Below, in pieces: positions 12,808-25,200 of a stretch of DNA of 64,000 bases; the stretch's first letter is position 1; each line of letters begins with the position of its first letter. The notes beneath the pieces are model-generated. The model searched no databases, was not told the origin of the DNA, and saw only the letters and a program-made list of their open reading frames with translations. Made by a program: the position numbers and the translations under genes. This DNA comes from Cyrtodaria siliqua (Eukaryota; Mollusca; Bivalvia; Adapedonta; Hiatellidae): assembly GCA_037043455.1 (NCBI GenBank), contig JAWPHD010002623.1:124001-188000 (forward strand), written 5' to 3'.

Positions 12808-15028
12808 AATGTTGTATGTCCATATCAAAAGTTACGCTTCTGCTGAAAGGAACTGCTTGTCGACTCGAGATTGCATCTTGATTTTGAAAAACGTTTCGGT
12901 ATAAACCATAAATACATTGCTATATTTACATTTACTTAAATGACAATATTTCAATAATCATTCTATTAGTTTTCAGAACAATGTCATATATGGCCTAACA
13001 TGTGCTTAAAATGACATAAAACACAATGAACAATGTCAAAAACTGTGGGAGGAGTTAGGCACAATATATTTAATATCAATTTGAAGAACTAAGAGCCTTA
13101 AGAGTTGTGCTATGGAGTGAATTATTAACAAATAAACCTGCTATAAATTGAATATTTCATAGTTACATTCCGTCTTAATGGAAAACAAGCCAATTTACGG
13201 ACTTCATTTATTCCATTATCTGATTTTTTTTGATTTTTTTTTTTGATTTTTTTAATTTGACAAATAATTCAAACTGCAAATTTTGATGTTTTACGTAAGA
13301 TAAAACAAATTCCATGTTGTTTATTTAAAATAATATTTAATGCATCTTTTGATGATTTCAGTTTTCAGATTGCATTATGACACATGAAATTGATATAAAT
13401 CTCAAATGGGTTTAACTTTTGAAGACAACAAGAAAGGATAATTGCTTCTAAAACCTACTGTGAAAATCTCAAGACTTTAAAACAAGACATATTTTAAGCC
13501 AAGACTTTATTTCTGCGTTTATTTTATACTGAACAAAAAAGGAAACTTCTGCTGATGTTGATGCCGATTGTCTAGACAGCAAAACAGAAGAAAAAAAATG
13601 ATGTATTAAGAATAATTAGACTGCCAAGGCTGAAACATTTACACGTGTACAATTCTGGTCCTAAACGTTTACAAAATCTGTAAACGGTTACACAGTATTC
13701 TTCGTGTTTTATTCCCAATAATCCCAATAAAAGTTTGCGATTACCCCCAATACAGTTGATTTTATCATTTCCCGCGAAATGTAAACACGTTTCCAAATAT
13801 AGAAATACACTCCTTATTTGGGAAACTTAGTACAGAACGAGAGTCTCACGAGATTCTCGTCTGATGTCATGACCCACAATGGCCGACAAATGGAAAATGT
13901 TTGAGTGGCCGGCTGATAATTTTGATTCGTAATGTCGACATCATCAATAGGAGTGTCGCCAGCTTTTAGTTATGTTGAAATTTAAATTATTTACGTTGGT
14001 GTCAACATAATTTACACATTATGATAGTCCATACTTGCCAAATGACCCGATTCTGGCGAGACTGTCCCAATTTTGAGATTTCGAAATTTTGAAAACAACT
14101 TGATTTACAGTAAGTGTTTGAGTAAGTTTTATGTCATTTTGTACCCCAGAATGCAGGAAATTGCATCTCGTAATCAAAATAAAATCCAGTGGGGGTGGAG
14201 GGGGGAGGAGTGGGGGAGGGGTGGGTGTTCGGACCCTACGTCCGTGTACAAGGTTACGGTTCATGTACAATGCCTCACGGTTACGGTTCATGTACAATGC
14301 CTCGTGTACATTTACTGATTTTAGTAAGTCCAAAGATGTTTTTGAAAATTTAAGTACACAAGATAGTTAGCCCCCTTTTTCTTAAAACATGCATTTTCTC
14401 CACAAAAACAAATTAAAAGTACGAAAATTACCGAAATCTGTCTGAGACAATATTCTCTATATGTTCCTTACCAAAAAGTCACAAAAAAATGTAACACAGA
14501 TTGACAGCTTTTGATTATCAACACTTATCGAATTACCTCCCTTTAACATTTCCATATCATCCATAAAAGATTATTGCTTGGCAAATTTGAAACTTTATAA
14601 TGGTATATTTAGTACTCCCTTAAATGTGCTTACAAACATTGTTTTATTAGAAAGCTGTTTAAGTTTTATACGGCCTCAAAAACTGGCCTATGGAAATACA
14701 TGTACCAGCAAAAAAGTCGGACGTTTCTTTTTTTGTTCAGTATATTATGTTCAGATAGCTTAGAGCCAACTTTGAAATGCCAGTTTGTTCATCAGATGTG
14801 ACTGTGGAGAGAATGTTATAAAATTCTATAGAACTAACAAACTAGATGCAGTTTAAATGATATAATTTTATATGAACTGTAATTCGATGTAATAGTTAAA
14901 ACTTCTTTTTTTTTAATCAAAGCAATTCAACTTTCCAAAGAAATTTAACTTTTGATTTGATTAAATAGGAGGATGGTAAGATGAAGAAACAAGTTGATGA
15001 CATCACAACACCTAACACAATGGTCTAC
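12808..15028. other. Intron, AT-rich, no firm feature
   Basis: Contains a T-rich run near 13220-13255, a G-rich stretch near 14190-14220, and a short direct repeat around 14255-14305 (GGTTACGGTTCATGTACAAT twice). A 17-codon plus-strand ORF starts at about 13880 (ATGGCCGACAAATGG) in a slightly CpG-richer patch, but nothing supports expression. I found no convincing minus-strand exon. Confidence 0.5.
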
Positions 15029-15094
15029 CTTGTTTCACTTCTAAATCATCTTGCTGAGCAACCTCGGAACTAGACGATCTAGCCCCTTCACCTC
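15029..15094 (-). CDS. 66-bp exon of the giant gene
   Basis: Acceptor GCAATCATAG and donor AAACAAG|GTAGAC enclose 66 bp. Read in phase 1 the peptide is (G)GEGARSSSSEVAQQDDLEVK plus Gln, with a final G leaving a split codon. The hydrophilic Ser/acidic composition matches the neighbouring exons, the length is 22 codons exactly, and the phase at both ends equals that of every other exon. A branch-like TATTAAT lies about 15 bases before the acceptor, although the pyrimidine tract is weak. It sits between the 17.7-18.4 kb exon and the left-edge giant exon. Its small symmetric form suggests a skippable cassette. RNA evidence would settle it. Confidence 0.65.
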
Positions 15095-15667
15095 CTATGA
15101 TTGCATTAATACAAAATATATCAGGCCATTAATTTTGTCTTGCATTATTGACAATACAAAATGAAAATTGTTTTGTCATTTTCACATCTGGGTTATTATT
15201 TGATTCCTATATTCAGTATGTTATATATAAGTTCAGATTTGCTTTGGGATAAACAGAAGGTGTTAATTGCTGCAATGGAATTTTCTACACGCCATGTACA
15301 GCATTACAAACTTTTAAAGAATTCATCTAATTCTAACTTGTGGCCGAACATGTTTACATAATATATGGCAATAAATAGGTTTAAATCGATTTCTAACAGT
15401 TTTGCAACAGAAATGTTTAAATATTCTAATGAATGTTATATATATCAGTAAAACATAGAATAAACAGATGCTTTTCATGTCAATGGATGCTGACCATGTA
15501 AGATGCTTCAATTTAATTTATATTCAAACATAAAAAGAGGAAATTAAAAGTTAGGAATGAAACAACTTGCATATTTGCAATGGAATCCTAAATAAGCAAC
15601 GAAAATTGTGATTTTAGAATAGCAAGATGCTTAAGTAATGGAGAGCAATACACGTTCCCTACCGTGC

Positions 15668-16105
15668 ATTTTTTAGTAACAGTGACCTTAACCTTGACCA
15701 TATCTGCAATCCCAAACTTGCTTTTCATACAAGCCACCTACACACCAAGTTTTATTACAATATCTCATTGCTAAGTAAAGTTCATGAGCAGAAACAGTTG
15801 TTCTTTATTTTTAGCAACAGTAAACTTAACCTTGAACCCAATGACCCGAAATGCGATCCGAAGCTTCCTTTTCAAATAAGCTACCTACCCATAAAGTTTC
15901 ATTTCAATATCTCATTCCTAAGTAAAGTTATTGAGCGGAAACCATTTTTCTATTTTTAGTAACAGTGAATTTGACCTTGTCCCCAGTGACCCCAAATGCA
16001 ATCCCATGCTTCCTGTTCATATATGCTACCTACCCATAAAGTTTTATTCCAATATCTGATTCCTACCTAAAGTTATTGAGCGGAAACTATTTTTCTATAT
16101 TTAGT
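15668..16105. repeat. About 145-bp tandem repeat with GACCTTGACC motifs
   Basis: Three diverged head-to-tail copies of a unit containing TTTTTAGTAACAGTGA, a CCTTGACC-type word, CTACC(C)A(T/C)AAAGTTT and TAAGTAAAGTTATTGAGCGG. Similar CCTTGACCTT-rich sequence recurs at 37.2-37.3 kb and 46.4-46.7 kb, so this is a dispersed repeat family. No coding potential is seen. Confidence 0.8.
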
Positions 16106-16221
16106 ATCAGTGTATTTTGTGCATTTTTTTTACAATTTCTGTTGCCAAAGCAATGACAATTTTTGACATATTAATAAAATAAAATGATATGCATGATCTC
16201 CCCACTCCCTTTTACCTATAC

Positions 16222-16528
16222 TAATTAATTGCTAGTTTCTCATCCAAATGTATTTCAAAGTAGGGAGGGTGAATTTTTTATTTTTTATTTTATACGACAA
16301 ATGGAAAAAAAATGGAAAATGGCCTCGGCACAAGGCAAAAATAGTTAAACATACTACTGAGTACTTCCAAGATTGAAAGCACATTTTTAATAGTGTTTCA
16401 TACTTTCAGCAATTATTTTAATTAATTTTTAAATACTTTTTTTTTTTTGAAGAAATAAAAATTACCGGGGCGACATAAAAAAACGGGGGCGGGCGGGGAT
16501 GAGAATCTAGCAATTAATTTATTTAAGA
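16222..16528 (-). mobile_element. Short inverted-repeat element (family B), internally deleted copy
   Basis: Ends are AATTAATTGCTAGTTTCTCA and, inverted, TGAGAATCTAGCAATTAATT. Its two sub-terminal halves, including GCCTCGGCACAAGGCAAAAA and GAAGAAATAAAAATTACCGG, match in inverted orientation the two ends of the longer element at 38159-39012. This copy lacks the roughly 550 bp central part of that element. It is probably a MITE-like deletion derivative. Confidence 0.8.
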
Positions 16529-17685
16529 AATAATAAATATGTACCTGTGTTTTATCGGTAAATAATATACAGGTCGTAATTAAATCACGAGTGATTTAAT
16601 TACTCGCATCCGAACGACTAACTGTATTTTATTCACCGTTAAAATACAGGTAAGTATTTATTATTTTGATTCTAACAACAATAACCCCATTGTTTAATCT
16701 ATTGTTGGGACACTACATATTATCTTGGAGGTCAAGGTAATCAGGCTGCTATGTTTACAGGCTGTTCCATTGGGCGCCCCCGTATGCAAAGTTCTGCGTT
16801 TCAATACACTAGTAGTCATGTGACAAACAATTAAGTCATTGCTTACGTCATATAGCTTGCGCTGTATGATGTCAAACTGTTCAAGATGCTTATTAATGTT
16901 ATATGTACTGATGCATATGATGGGTTTATATCGGAGTGTGCATGGTTTGGGAGCATGGCAAGTTTGTTGTAATTAACATTTCATTAAAATTACTGTTGAG
17001 TTTGTCTTCGTGACGTATATTTACCAAACGACGTCATGTAACGCGGCGCTTCCAACGGATGAAATATACGCAGGGAATTAATGGAACAGCTGTATTTTAT
17101 CGTAGAATAACATACAGCTGTCTCTGTTCTTTGTGTATATGAAAGACTGCGGAGGACGTGTTAGATTATGGCCTAAGGGACTAATAAGCAAAATGACTTT
17201 CAGCTAACAGACTTGTCCTGCAATAATATATAAATAAACAACAACCACAAAACACAATAATGCACAAACCAGACACTGATGATGTAATCAGAGTACAAGC
17301 ACAGACAACATGAAAAGTCACAACTGAAAATAGAAAGTGTGAAAGCTTTACAAATAAAAACATTTTAAAAGGCCACCAGTGACAGTATGGACCCAGCAAG
17401 CAAATGTTGCACCTGAAATGACAAGACAAACATGCCAGATATAAACATAGAATGACATGCATTATGTGAAGCAGACCTTGAATGCATACATCATTTTTAA
17501 CTTGCATACCTAAAAAAAAAAAGTAAAATGAAAGGACTGAAAGTAAACTGAAAAGGTCACCACTGAAAGTAGGAATTATTTGAAGTCTTCATCGTGTACA
17601 ACGTAAAGTCACAACTAAAAGCAAAGGTTGTGTAAAATGAAGGACAAAGCCAGCACAGACAATGACTAAGGCAAAGTAATGGTAC
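16529..17685. other. Intron with palindromic AT-rich stretch
   Basis: Around 16550-16660 there are inverted copies of ACCTGT(G)TTTTA-type sequence and a palindrome AATTAAATCACGAGTGATTTAATT. A related TGTATTTTATCGTAGAATAACATACAG palindrome-like stretch lies near 17090. These look like remnants of inverted-repeat elements. GT-AG pairs in phase 1 can be found near 17.4-17.5 kb, but their peptides do not resemble the gene. Confidence 0.4.
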
Positions 17686-18426
17686 CTTTGCCAAAAGGTG
17701 TTAGTATGACCCGTGTTTCCACTGGACTGTATACGTTGGGTGAAGAGCTTGTGCGGACAACCTGGTGGCCAGTTTCATCAATTTGGTCCGAATCACATGA
17801 CATTGACCTCTCCACGACCTCTGACCTCACCGCGATGCTGTGGCCATCATAGGCTGAAAAGCCTTGTACATGAGCAGGTGGTGATGAGCTACATGCAAGT
17901 TTATCTAGGCCCGACTCTACTGTAATATGTACTGGGCATGTATGACCGTCAGTGCTGTGAGAGGGGCGCACAGAGGAAGGCGTGAAAGAAATAGAGCAGA
18001 CATCGAATAAACCAGAGCCGGGCGACAATGTGGCCGACTCAGATTTACACTCACCTTCATTGTCAGACTGCTGCTCTGATTTCTCATAAAGCTGCTCATA
18101 GCTGGAAGATAGACCTGGGGTTTGAAACTTAGAATCAGTCTGTTTTGTATCGAAACGATCCCCAATGTCTATCTCAGAGGCGTCCATTGACATCCTGTTT
18201 ACTGTAGGTTCTAATGGGACGTCAGTGTATACATTTTCATAACTTGAAATCATTTGTCTCTTGCGCTCTTCTGCTGCAAGTTCTTCAAGTTTGAGAGGCT
18301 GCGGAGGTGGTGCATCCGATTCACAGAAATCGGAGCTGAAGGCAGAGTTTGTATTGCCTTCTGATTGGTCGGGTGTTTGCATCATGGCTTGCTCACTGGA
18401 TGTGATGGAGGCAGTGTCATCCATGT
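17686..18426 (-). CDS. 741-bp internal exon of the giant gene
   Basis: Acceptor CTCTTTTTTAG and donor GGCAAAG|GTACCA enclose 741 bp (247 codons), phase 1 at both ends. The peptide starts (D)MDDTASITSSEQAMMQ. It contains a basic/acidic patch KLEELAAEERKRQMISSYEN, a related SSYEQLYEKSEQQ further on, a Cys/His-bearing stretch HTCPVHITVESGLDK, and ends SSPNVYSPVETRVILTPFGK. It is less acidic and more complex in sequence than the giant exons, so it may hold short binding motifs. The two SSYE(N/Q)xY motifs are the only internal repeat I see. If the following intron is retained, translation ends six codons on. I do not recognise a named domain. Confidence 0.88.
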
Positions 18427-18859
18427 CTAAAAAAGAGATTGTAGAGAATGAAAATGTTTTATTTTTAGTTTCAAGAGTTCCATAAACAGGTGTATAATAA
18501 CTTACCAGTAAAAATATAAGATGCAACTTAAAACTATTTAAGTCTGATTTTAATGTAATACTCGTCAGAAAATAAATAAAACTTTAAATCATAGCATAAT
18601 GTGAACAATTACTCAGTAATTTTTTTTTAACTTTAAAAAAGAAGATAATTGACATGCATATGTGCATTTTTTGCCAATTGATGCATCCAACTGGTGGTGA
18701 ATATTTGATCTAAAATACATGTTAATGAAATTGTTTTTCATGCCATGAGTTGATGAACTAAATTAGAGAAACTTAAGTATTTCACTAGCATTCTAATAAT
18801 GGAAGACTATGGAGGCAGTTAATTGGCAAATTCTTTGTTTAAAAAGTGTGTTTTTTTCC
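18427..18859. other. Intron, no feature seen
   Basis: AT-rich intron sequence between the 18.4 kb exon acceptor and a foldback element. I see no exon or repeat. Confidence 0.5.
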
Positions 18860-19012
18860 AAAAATATTTCCAGTGGGTTTATATTGTGCTAGATTGAAAC
18901 CTGGTGTTTGGGACTTGAAACACATCAAAACGACGGGCCTACGCTCTTGGTATCAAAGATCTTCAAGTCCGTCCCACCAGGTACTGATCTGGGACAATAT
19001 AAACTTGCAGAA
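18860..19012. repeat. Foldback (inverted repeat) element
   Basis: The left arm reads AGTGGGTTTATATTGTGCTA...ACCTGGTGTTTGGGACTTGAA. The right arm, read inverted, gives CAAGTTTATATTGTCCCA...TACCTGGTGGGACGGACTTGAA. The arms are about 48 bp with scattered mismatches around a roughly 50-bp centre. It is a small hairpin-forming element, probably transposon-derived, inside an 839-bp intron. Confidence 0.75.
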
Positions 19013-19265
19013 AATATTTTATTTCTAAAATCATATTGGGGCATTCTACTTTGAGAGGTTTATGTTCCATCAGACATGCTGCAACAGCAATTCATATCTA
19101 TACCAACCAGGTCTGGTGCCTTAAGACAAAGTAAAGTGTGGCATCCTAGATATCCAAACTCATCTCGGACAGTAAAAACTTTAGGTACTTTAATTTGTTG
19201 CCTAAAAGACTACTAAATAGCATCTGCCAATTAAATTCCTCCAAATTTCTGTTCTATATAAATAC

Positions 19266-22200
19266 CTGTAACATGCAAGGTTTCCTTGTCGGCATGCACA
19301 TCAAGCTGTTTTACAGCCTGTTCTACAGTCTCCTCTTTCATTTCTTCCTCATTCACATCAAGTCCCAGTGAAGCTATCAGTGCCTCCTGATCCACGATCG
19401 CGGACAAAATCTTCACCTCCTTCTGCTCAAATATCTCCCCTGTACTGGTGTCTGTATCTGTTCTTTCTACATGTTCATCCTTATCTCCATCATCTCCCTC
19501 TTCAATTTTGTCTAAACCTAGTGATGCCTGAAGGGCATGTTGATCCATGGACTGCATCATTGGATCAAAATCTCTCTTTCTAAAAGCTTTGTAACTATCA
19601 TCATCGTCATCATCATTGTCATCATCATAATCCTTACTATCAGTTTTGTTGTCATCACTGTCATGAATTTTGTCTAAACCTAATGAAGATCTCAAGGCAT
19701 CCTGGTCCACTGACCCAGACATCAAGTCTGCCTTTCTGTCCAGGCCTAATGACCGTTTAAGTGCATCCTGATCCATTGAGGCTTCCATGATTCCATCCGA
19801 CCTTAAACCAATTGTTTCCCTCAGGGAGTCCTGATCTATTGATAGACTCATACTGTCAGACTGTTCAGGTTCTGAAGATTTGTATGATATTTCTGATGTA
19901 TCACACTGACTTTCACTACCTGCTAAGCCAAGTGATCGATGCAGGGCATCTAAATCATCAAACTCCAAGGATGTGGTCAATAAATCAGCAGTTTTTCCAC
20001 TGCCAAGTGAAACTCTTAACTCATCCTCGCCCATGGAAAACTCCATGACTGATTCTCTACCCAAACCTAAAGTTCTTTCAATCATAGCATCATCCATAGA
20101 ACTTGTGAGAGATGCCTCTTCTCTGACCACATCTAGTGATCTATTCAATTGTTCCTGTTCAAGAGAATCAGTCATTTCATTGTCTACCCTGTCTAGACCA
20201 AGAGATCGCTTCAAAACATCTTGAGCCATTGAAGAAGACATCTCTTCCTCAATACCAAAAGATCTTTGTAAAGCGTCTTGATCCATGGAAGCAGACATGA
20301 GTTCAGAGTCTTTTCCTAAAGACCTCTGTAGCATTTCTGGATCCATAGAATCCCCTAAACCACCCTCTCTGGCCGATCCAATTGATTTTTGTAGGGAGTC
20401 CATGTCATACGAATCAGTCATTATATCTCCCTCATATGACTTTTCCATGACTCCTTGGTCAGATGAGGAAACTGAATATTCCTCATCTCTACCTGAGCAT
20501 ATGCTCCCAGTTGTACGAAATTCATCAGGTTCTAATGACGAAGCAATGAAGGAGTCTTGCATCACATGCTCATTGGAAGATACCATAATGTCCTCATTAT
20601 CGTAGACATGTTTTAATGCCTCCTCATCATAGGAGGCACTCATTACATCAGTTTCATGATCTAATCTCAGAGATCTTTGTAAAACTGACTCATCCATTGA
20701 AACAGACATGTTCTCCTCGTGCATTAGACGAGCAACCGGAGACATCTTTTCTGGGGTGTAGTTTAGGATCTGTTTTAGTTTCTCTTGTTCATAGGAGGCA
20801 ATTAATGTATATTCTGATGGAGAAGGAGGCATCTCTTCTGTTCCCTTCTCCTGTCCATCACCAGGTCCACGCTGCATTTCTAATGGCGACAGATTTTGTT
20901 GCTCTATTGATTGTTCTATAAATATTTGCTGAGAAACATCGGCAGAAATTCTACCCTCGGCTTCAAATGCACCCTCAGACTCCTCTTCTTCATCAACATC
21001 ATCATCATGATCACCTTGTTTCCCCTCTAGTAATACAGAATCATCCATGTCAGCATCTAGTGTGTAATCTGTAGGAGAAAGCGGTCTCTCAGAGCTTTTT
21101 GTACTCTGCTGTTCAGGTTCAATTGTTTTTTCGTTCTGTCTCTTCAACATGGAATCAACTTCTTCATCTTCTATGGAGTCGGAATCAATATCGTCCATGT
21201 GATCTTGCAAACCATTTGCTGCTGAACTGAATGCATGTTCAGACCTTCCACCATCAAATGCAGATGATGAGTATGTTTGTTTCGATTCATAACATGTAAA
21301 TTCTGTGTCGGATTTTATTATAGTTTTCCCAGTGTGTTTTCCTCCTAATTCTAAATCATCTCTTAAGTGTTCAATAAAGCTTTCTGTTCTATCAATGTAA
21401 GTTTCATCAAAATCATCCACTTCAAATTGATATTCCAGTTCTATAGGTTTGTCCTTCTCCATTTCATAAAGTTTAACTTGCTCAACTTTGATTTCAACTT
21501 GATCTATTTCCTGTTCTCTAACCGCTTCAGTAGTTTTAGCTGCTTGTTTCCTGTCAATTTCAGATTCTGGTTGTTCTTCCTCTATTCCACTTGCAATCTG
21601 CTGCTCCAAACATTCAATTTCTTCTTTTATGTTGAAGGTTTCTTTGTTGTCAATTTCAGATTCAATTTGATCATCTGATCTACTGCTGGTTATAGAAGAT
21701 TTTCTTTCAGCATCTACTTTGTGTTCAACCCTGTCTGTATAACTTAGAGCTAAGTCATAATCTGAAGTTGATGTCTTTATGAATTCATTATCTTCAAATA
21801 CCACTGTTTCACTCACATCACTAAGATGTCTTTCTGAAACTATTTCATTTGTTTGAAAAAACCCATTTTCTTCATCCTGGTCATCACCTTCAATGATTTC
21901 TATAACTTTTGCTGTATCTTCCTCCTCTATCTCTTCTACTTCAATGGTATTCAAAATCCTTTCTGCGAATTCTGTCGTTCCTGCGATTTCTCGATAATAA
22001 TCATCCCCAACTTTCACTATAACTTCTTCTTCATCAAGATCAAATGTTACCCTGTTTCCGTCCAAGTATTCATTTTCTTCATCTGAGCCGGGTTCAACAG
22101 AGAATCCGACAGGCTCTCCTTCCATCTCTTCATCTGCTGCTTGCATAATGCCACTGCAAACTCTTCCATGAAGTTTAGTCTCTTCCATTGCTGGTTCATC

Positions 22201-25200
22201 TTCAGGAATGTCTGGTTCTATAATTCCGTTGTGAGCTTTAACTAAATTGTTTTCTATATTTTGATCATCCTCAATTTCATCATCTTTTTTTCTCAAATAA
22301 GTTTCAGACTCTTCTGTTTGGTAACTATCATATTCAGCTTCAGTGTTTGGCCTTTCTGTTTTGGTTATATTAATTTCTTCTGTCTTACTTGACCTTTCTT
22401 CCATATCTTGACTATCTTCAGAAGTTGTATATGTTACTGATTCAGAGCGAAATTCATTTGCAGTACATTTTTCTGTACTTTTGGTGATATTTTCAGTTTT
22501 GTATTCATCAACATATTCATGGTCCCCATATTCAGCAAGTGTAATTTCAATATTACTTTCCTGTCTTGACAAAAGTACCTTTTTGTTTTTAACCAGTCCA
22601 AATTGCGTGGTTTCTTCAAGAAAATAGGAATTGTGCTCCTTTTCAAGTTCAGATGTGTCTTGATTTAGTTTTTCAATTTTTTCTTGAAGAGAGCTTACAT
22701 CTAATGGTTTTTCTTCCATTTCAGAGGTTAAAGGCTTTCGTTCAGTCTCAGCAACATCAACACTCGAATCTCTGCTCACATGTGTAGGTTTTTCAACAAG
22801 ATCTTCATCAGAAACAGGTGACTCTACCGCCTTCTGATCAGGTTCTATGGATTCTATTTCAGAATCAGTTACAACTTTTTTTGTTTTTGTGATTTGAGTA
22901 GTAAAAACTGGAATCGTTTCAGACAGGGCAGGTTGAACCTCAAATTCAATATAATTAGTTTCATCACCTTCTAACTCTTTACTGTCTACAAATGCTGTTT
23001 TTGCTGTTTCAGCGGATGCAATTGCTGGTTGTTCAATGATATTTGATTTCAATTCTTCTGTTTCTTTGTCCTCATGAGTTTTCAAATCAACTTCATGATC
23101 TTTGTCAGAGACTGGCGTCTCTACCACCTTCTGTTCAGGTTCTATGAGTTCTGTTTCAGTATCAGTTACAACTTCTTTTGCTTTTGTGATCTGCGTAATA
23201 CAAACAGAAAGTGTTTCAGACAGGGCAGGTGGAACCTCACATTCAATATAATCAGTTTCATCTTCTGACTTTTCACTGTCTACAATAACTGTTTCTGCTG
23301 TTTCAGAAAATACAATTTCTGATTGTTTAATGATATTTGATTTCAATTCTTCTGTTTCTTTGTCATGAGATTTCAAATCACCTACATGATCTTCATCAGA
23401 GACAGGTGACTCTACCACCTTCTGTTCAGGTTCTATGAATTCTATTTCAGTATCAGTTACAACTTCTTTTGTTTTTGTGATCTGCGTAGTATGAACAGAA
23501 ATTGTTTCAGGTAGAGCAGGTGGAACCTCACATTCAATATAATCAGTTTCATCTTCTGACTTTTCACTGTCTACAATAACAGTTTCTGCTGTTTCAGAAA
23601 ATACAATTTCTGATTGTTTAATGATATTTGATTTCAATTCTTCGGTTTCTTTGTCCTCATGTGTTTTCAAATGACCTTCATGATCTTCATAAGAGACAGG
23701 TGACTCTACCACCTTCTGATCAGGTTCTATGAATTCTGTTTCAGTATCAGTTAAAACTTCTTTTGTTTTTGTGATCTGCGTAGTATGAACAGAAATTGTT
23801 TCAGATAGAGCAGGAGGAACCTCACATTCAATATAATCAGTTTCATCTTCTGACTTTTCACTGTCTACAATAACAGTTTCTGCTGTTTCAGAAAATACAA
23901 TTTCTGATTGTTTAATGATATTTGATTTCAATTCTTCTGTTTCTTTGTCCTCACGAGTTTTCAAATGACCTTCATGATCTTCATCAGAGACAGATGACTC
24001 TACCACCTTCTGATCAGGTTCTATGAATTCTGTTTCAGTATCAGTTACAACTTCTTCTGTTTTTGTGATCTGCGTAGTATGAACAGAAATTGTTTCAGAT
24101 ACAGCAGGAGGAGCCTCACATTCACTATAATCAGTTTCATCTTTTGACTTTTTACTGTCTACAATAACTGTTTCTGCTGTTTCAGAAAATACAATTTCTG
24201 ATTGTTTAATGATATTTGATTTTAAATCTTCTGTTTCTTTGTCATGAGATTTCAAATCACCTACATGATCTTCATCAGAGACAGGTGACTCTACCACCTT
24301 CTGTTCAGGTTCTATGAATTCTGTTTCAGTATCAGTTACAACTTGTTTTGTTTTTGTGATCTGCGTAGTATGAACAGAAATTGTTTCAGGTAGAGCAGGT
24401 GGAACCTCACATTCAATATAATCAGTTTCATCTTCTGGCTTTTCACTGTCTACAATAACAGTTTCTGCTGTTTCAGAAAATACAATTTCTGATTGTTTAA
24501 TGATATTTGATTTCAATTCTTCGGTTTCTTTGTCCTCATGAGTTTTCAAATGACCTTCATGATCTTCATCAGAGACAGGTGACTCTACCACCTTCTGATC
24601 AGGTTCTATGAATTCTGTTTCAGTATCAGTTACAACTTCTTTTGTTTTTGTGATCTGCGTAGTATGAACAGAAATTGTTTCAGATAGAGCAGGAGGAACC
24701 TCACATTCAATATAATCAGTTTCATCTTCTGACTTTTCACTGTCTACAATAACTGTTTCTGCTGTTTCAGAAAATACAATTTCTGATTGTTTAATGATAT
24801 TTGATTTCAATTCTTCCGTTTCTTTGTCATGAGATTTCAAATCACTTTCGTGTTTATCAGAGACAGGTGACTCTACCACCTTCTGTTCAGGTTCCATGAA
24901 TTCTGTTTCAGTATCAGTTACTTCTTCTGTTTTTGTGATCTGCGTAGTATGAACAGAAATTGTTTCAGATATAGCAGTTGGAACCTCACTTTCAATATAA
25001 TCAGTTTCATTTTCTGACTTTTCACTGTCTACAATAACTGTTTCTACTGTTTCAGAAAATACAATTTCTGATTGTTTAATGATATTTGATTTCAATTCTT
25101 CTTTTTCTTTGTCATGGGATTTCAAATCACCTTCATGATCTTCATCACAGACAGGTGCCTCTACCACCTTCTGATCAGGTTCTTTGAATTCTATTTCAGT

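Noticed and set aside
13881..13934. Short plus-strand ORF starting ATGGCCGACAAATGG
   Set aside because: Seventeen codons with a fair start context but no downstream exon, promoter or conservation evidence.
17380..17520. Two minus-strand GT-AG pairs in phase 1 with strong acceptors, peptides ATFACWVHTVT and MQVKNDVCIQ
   Set aside because: Donors are weak and the Cys/Trp-bearing peptides are unlike the acidic, hydrophilic gene. Short phase-matching pairs occur by chance.
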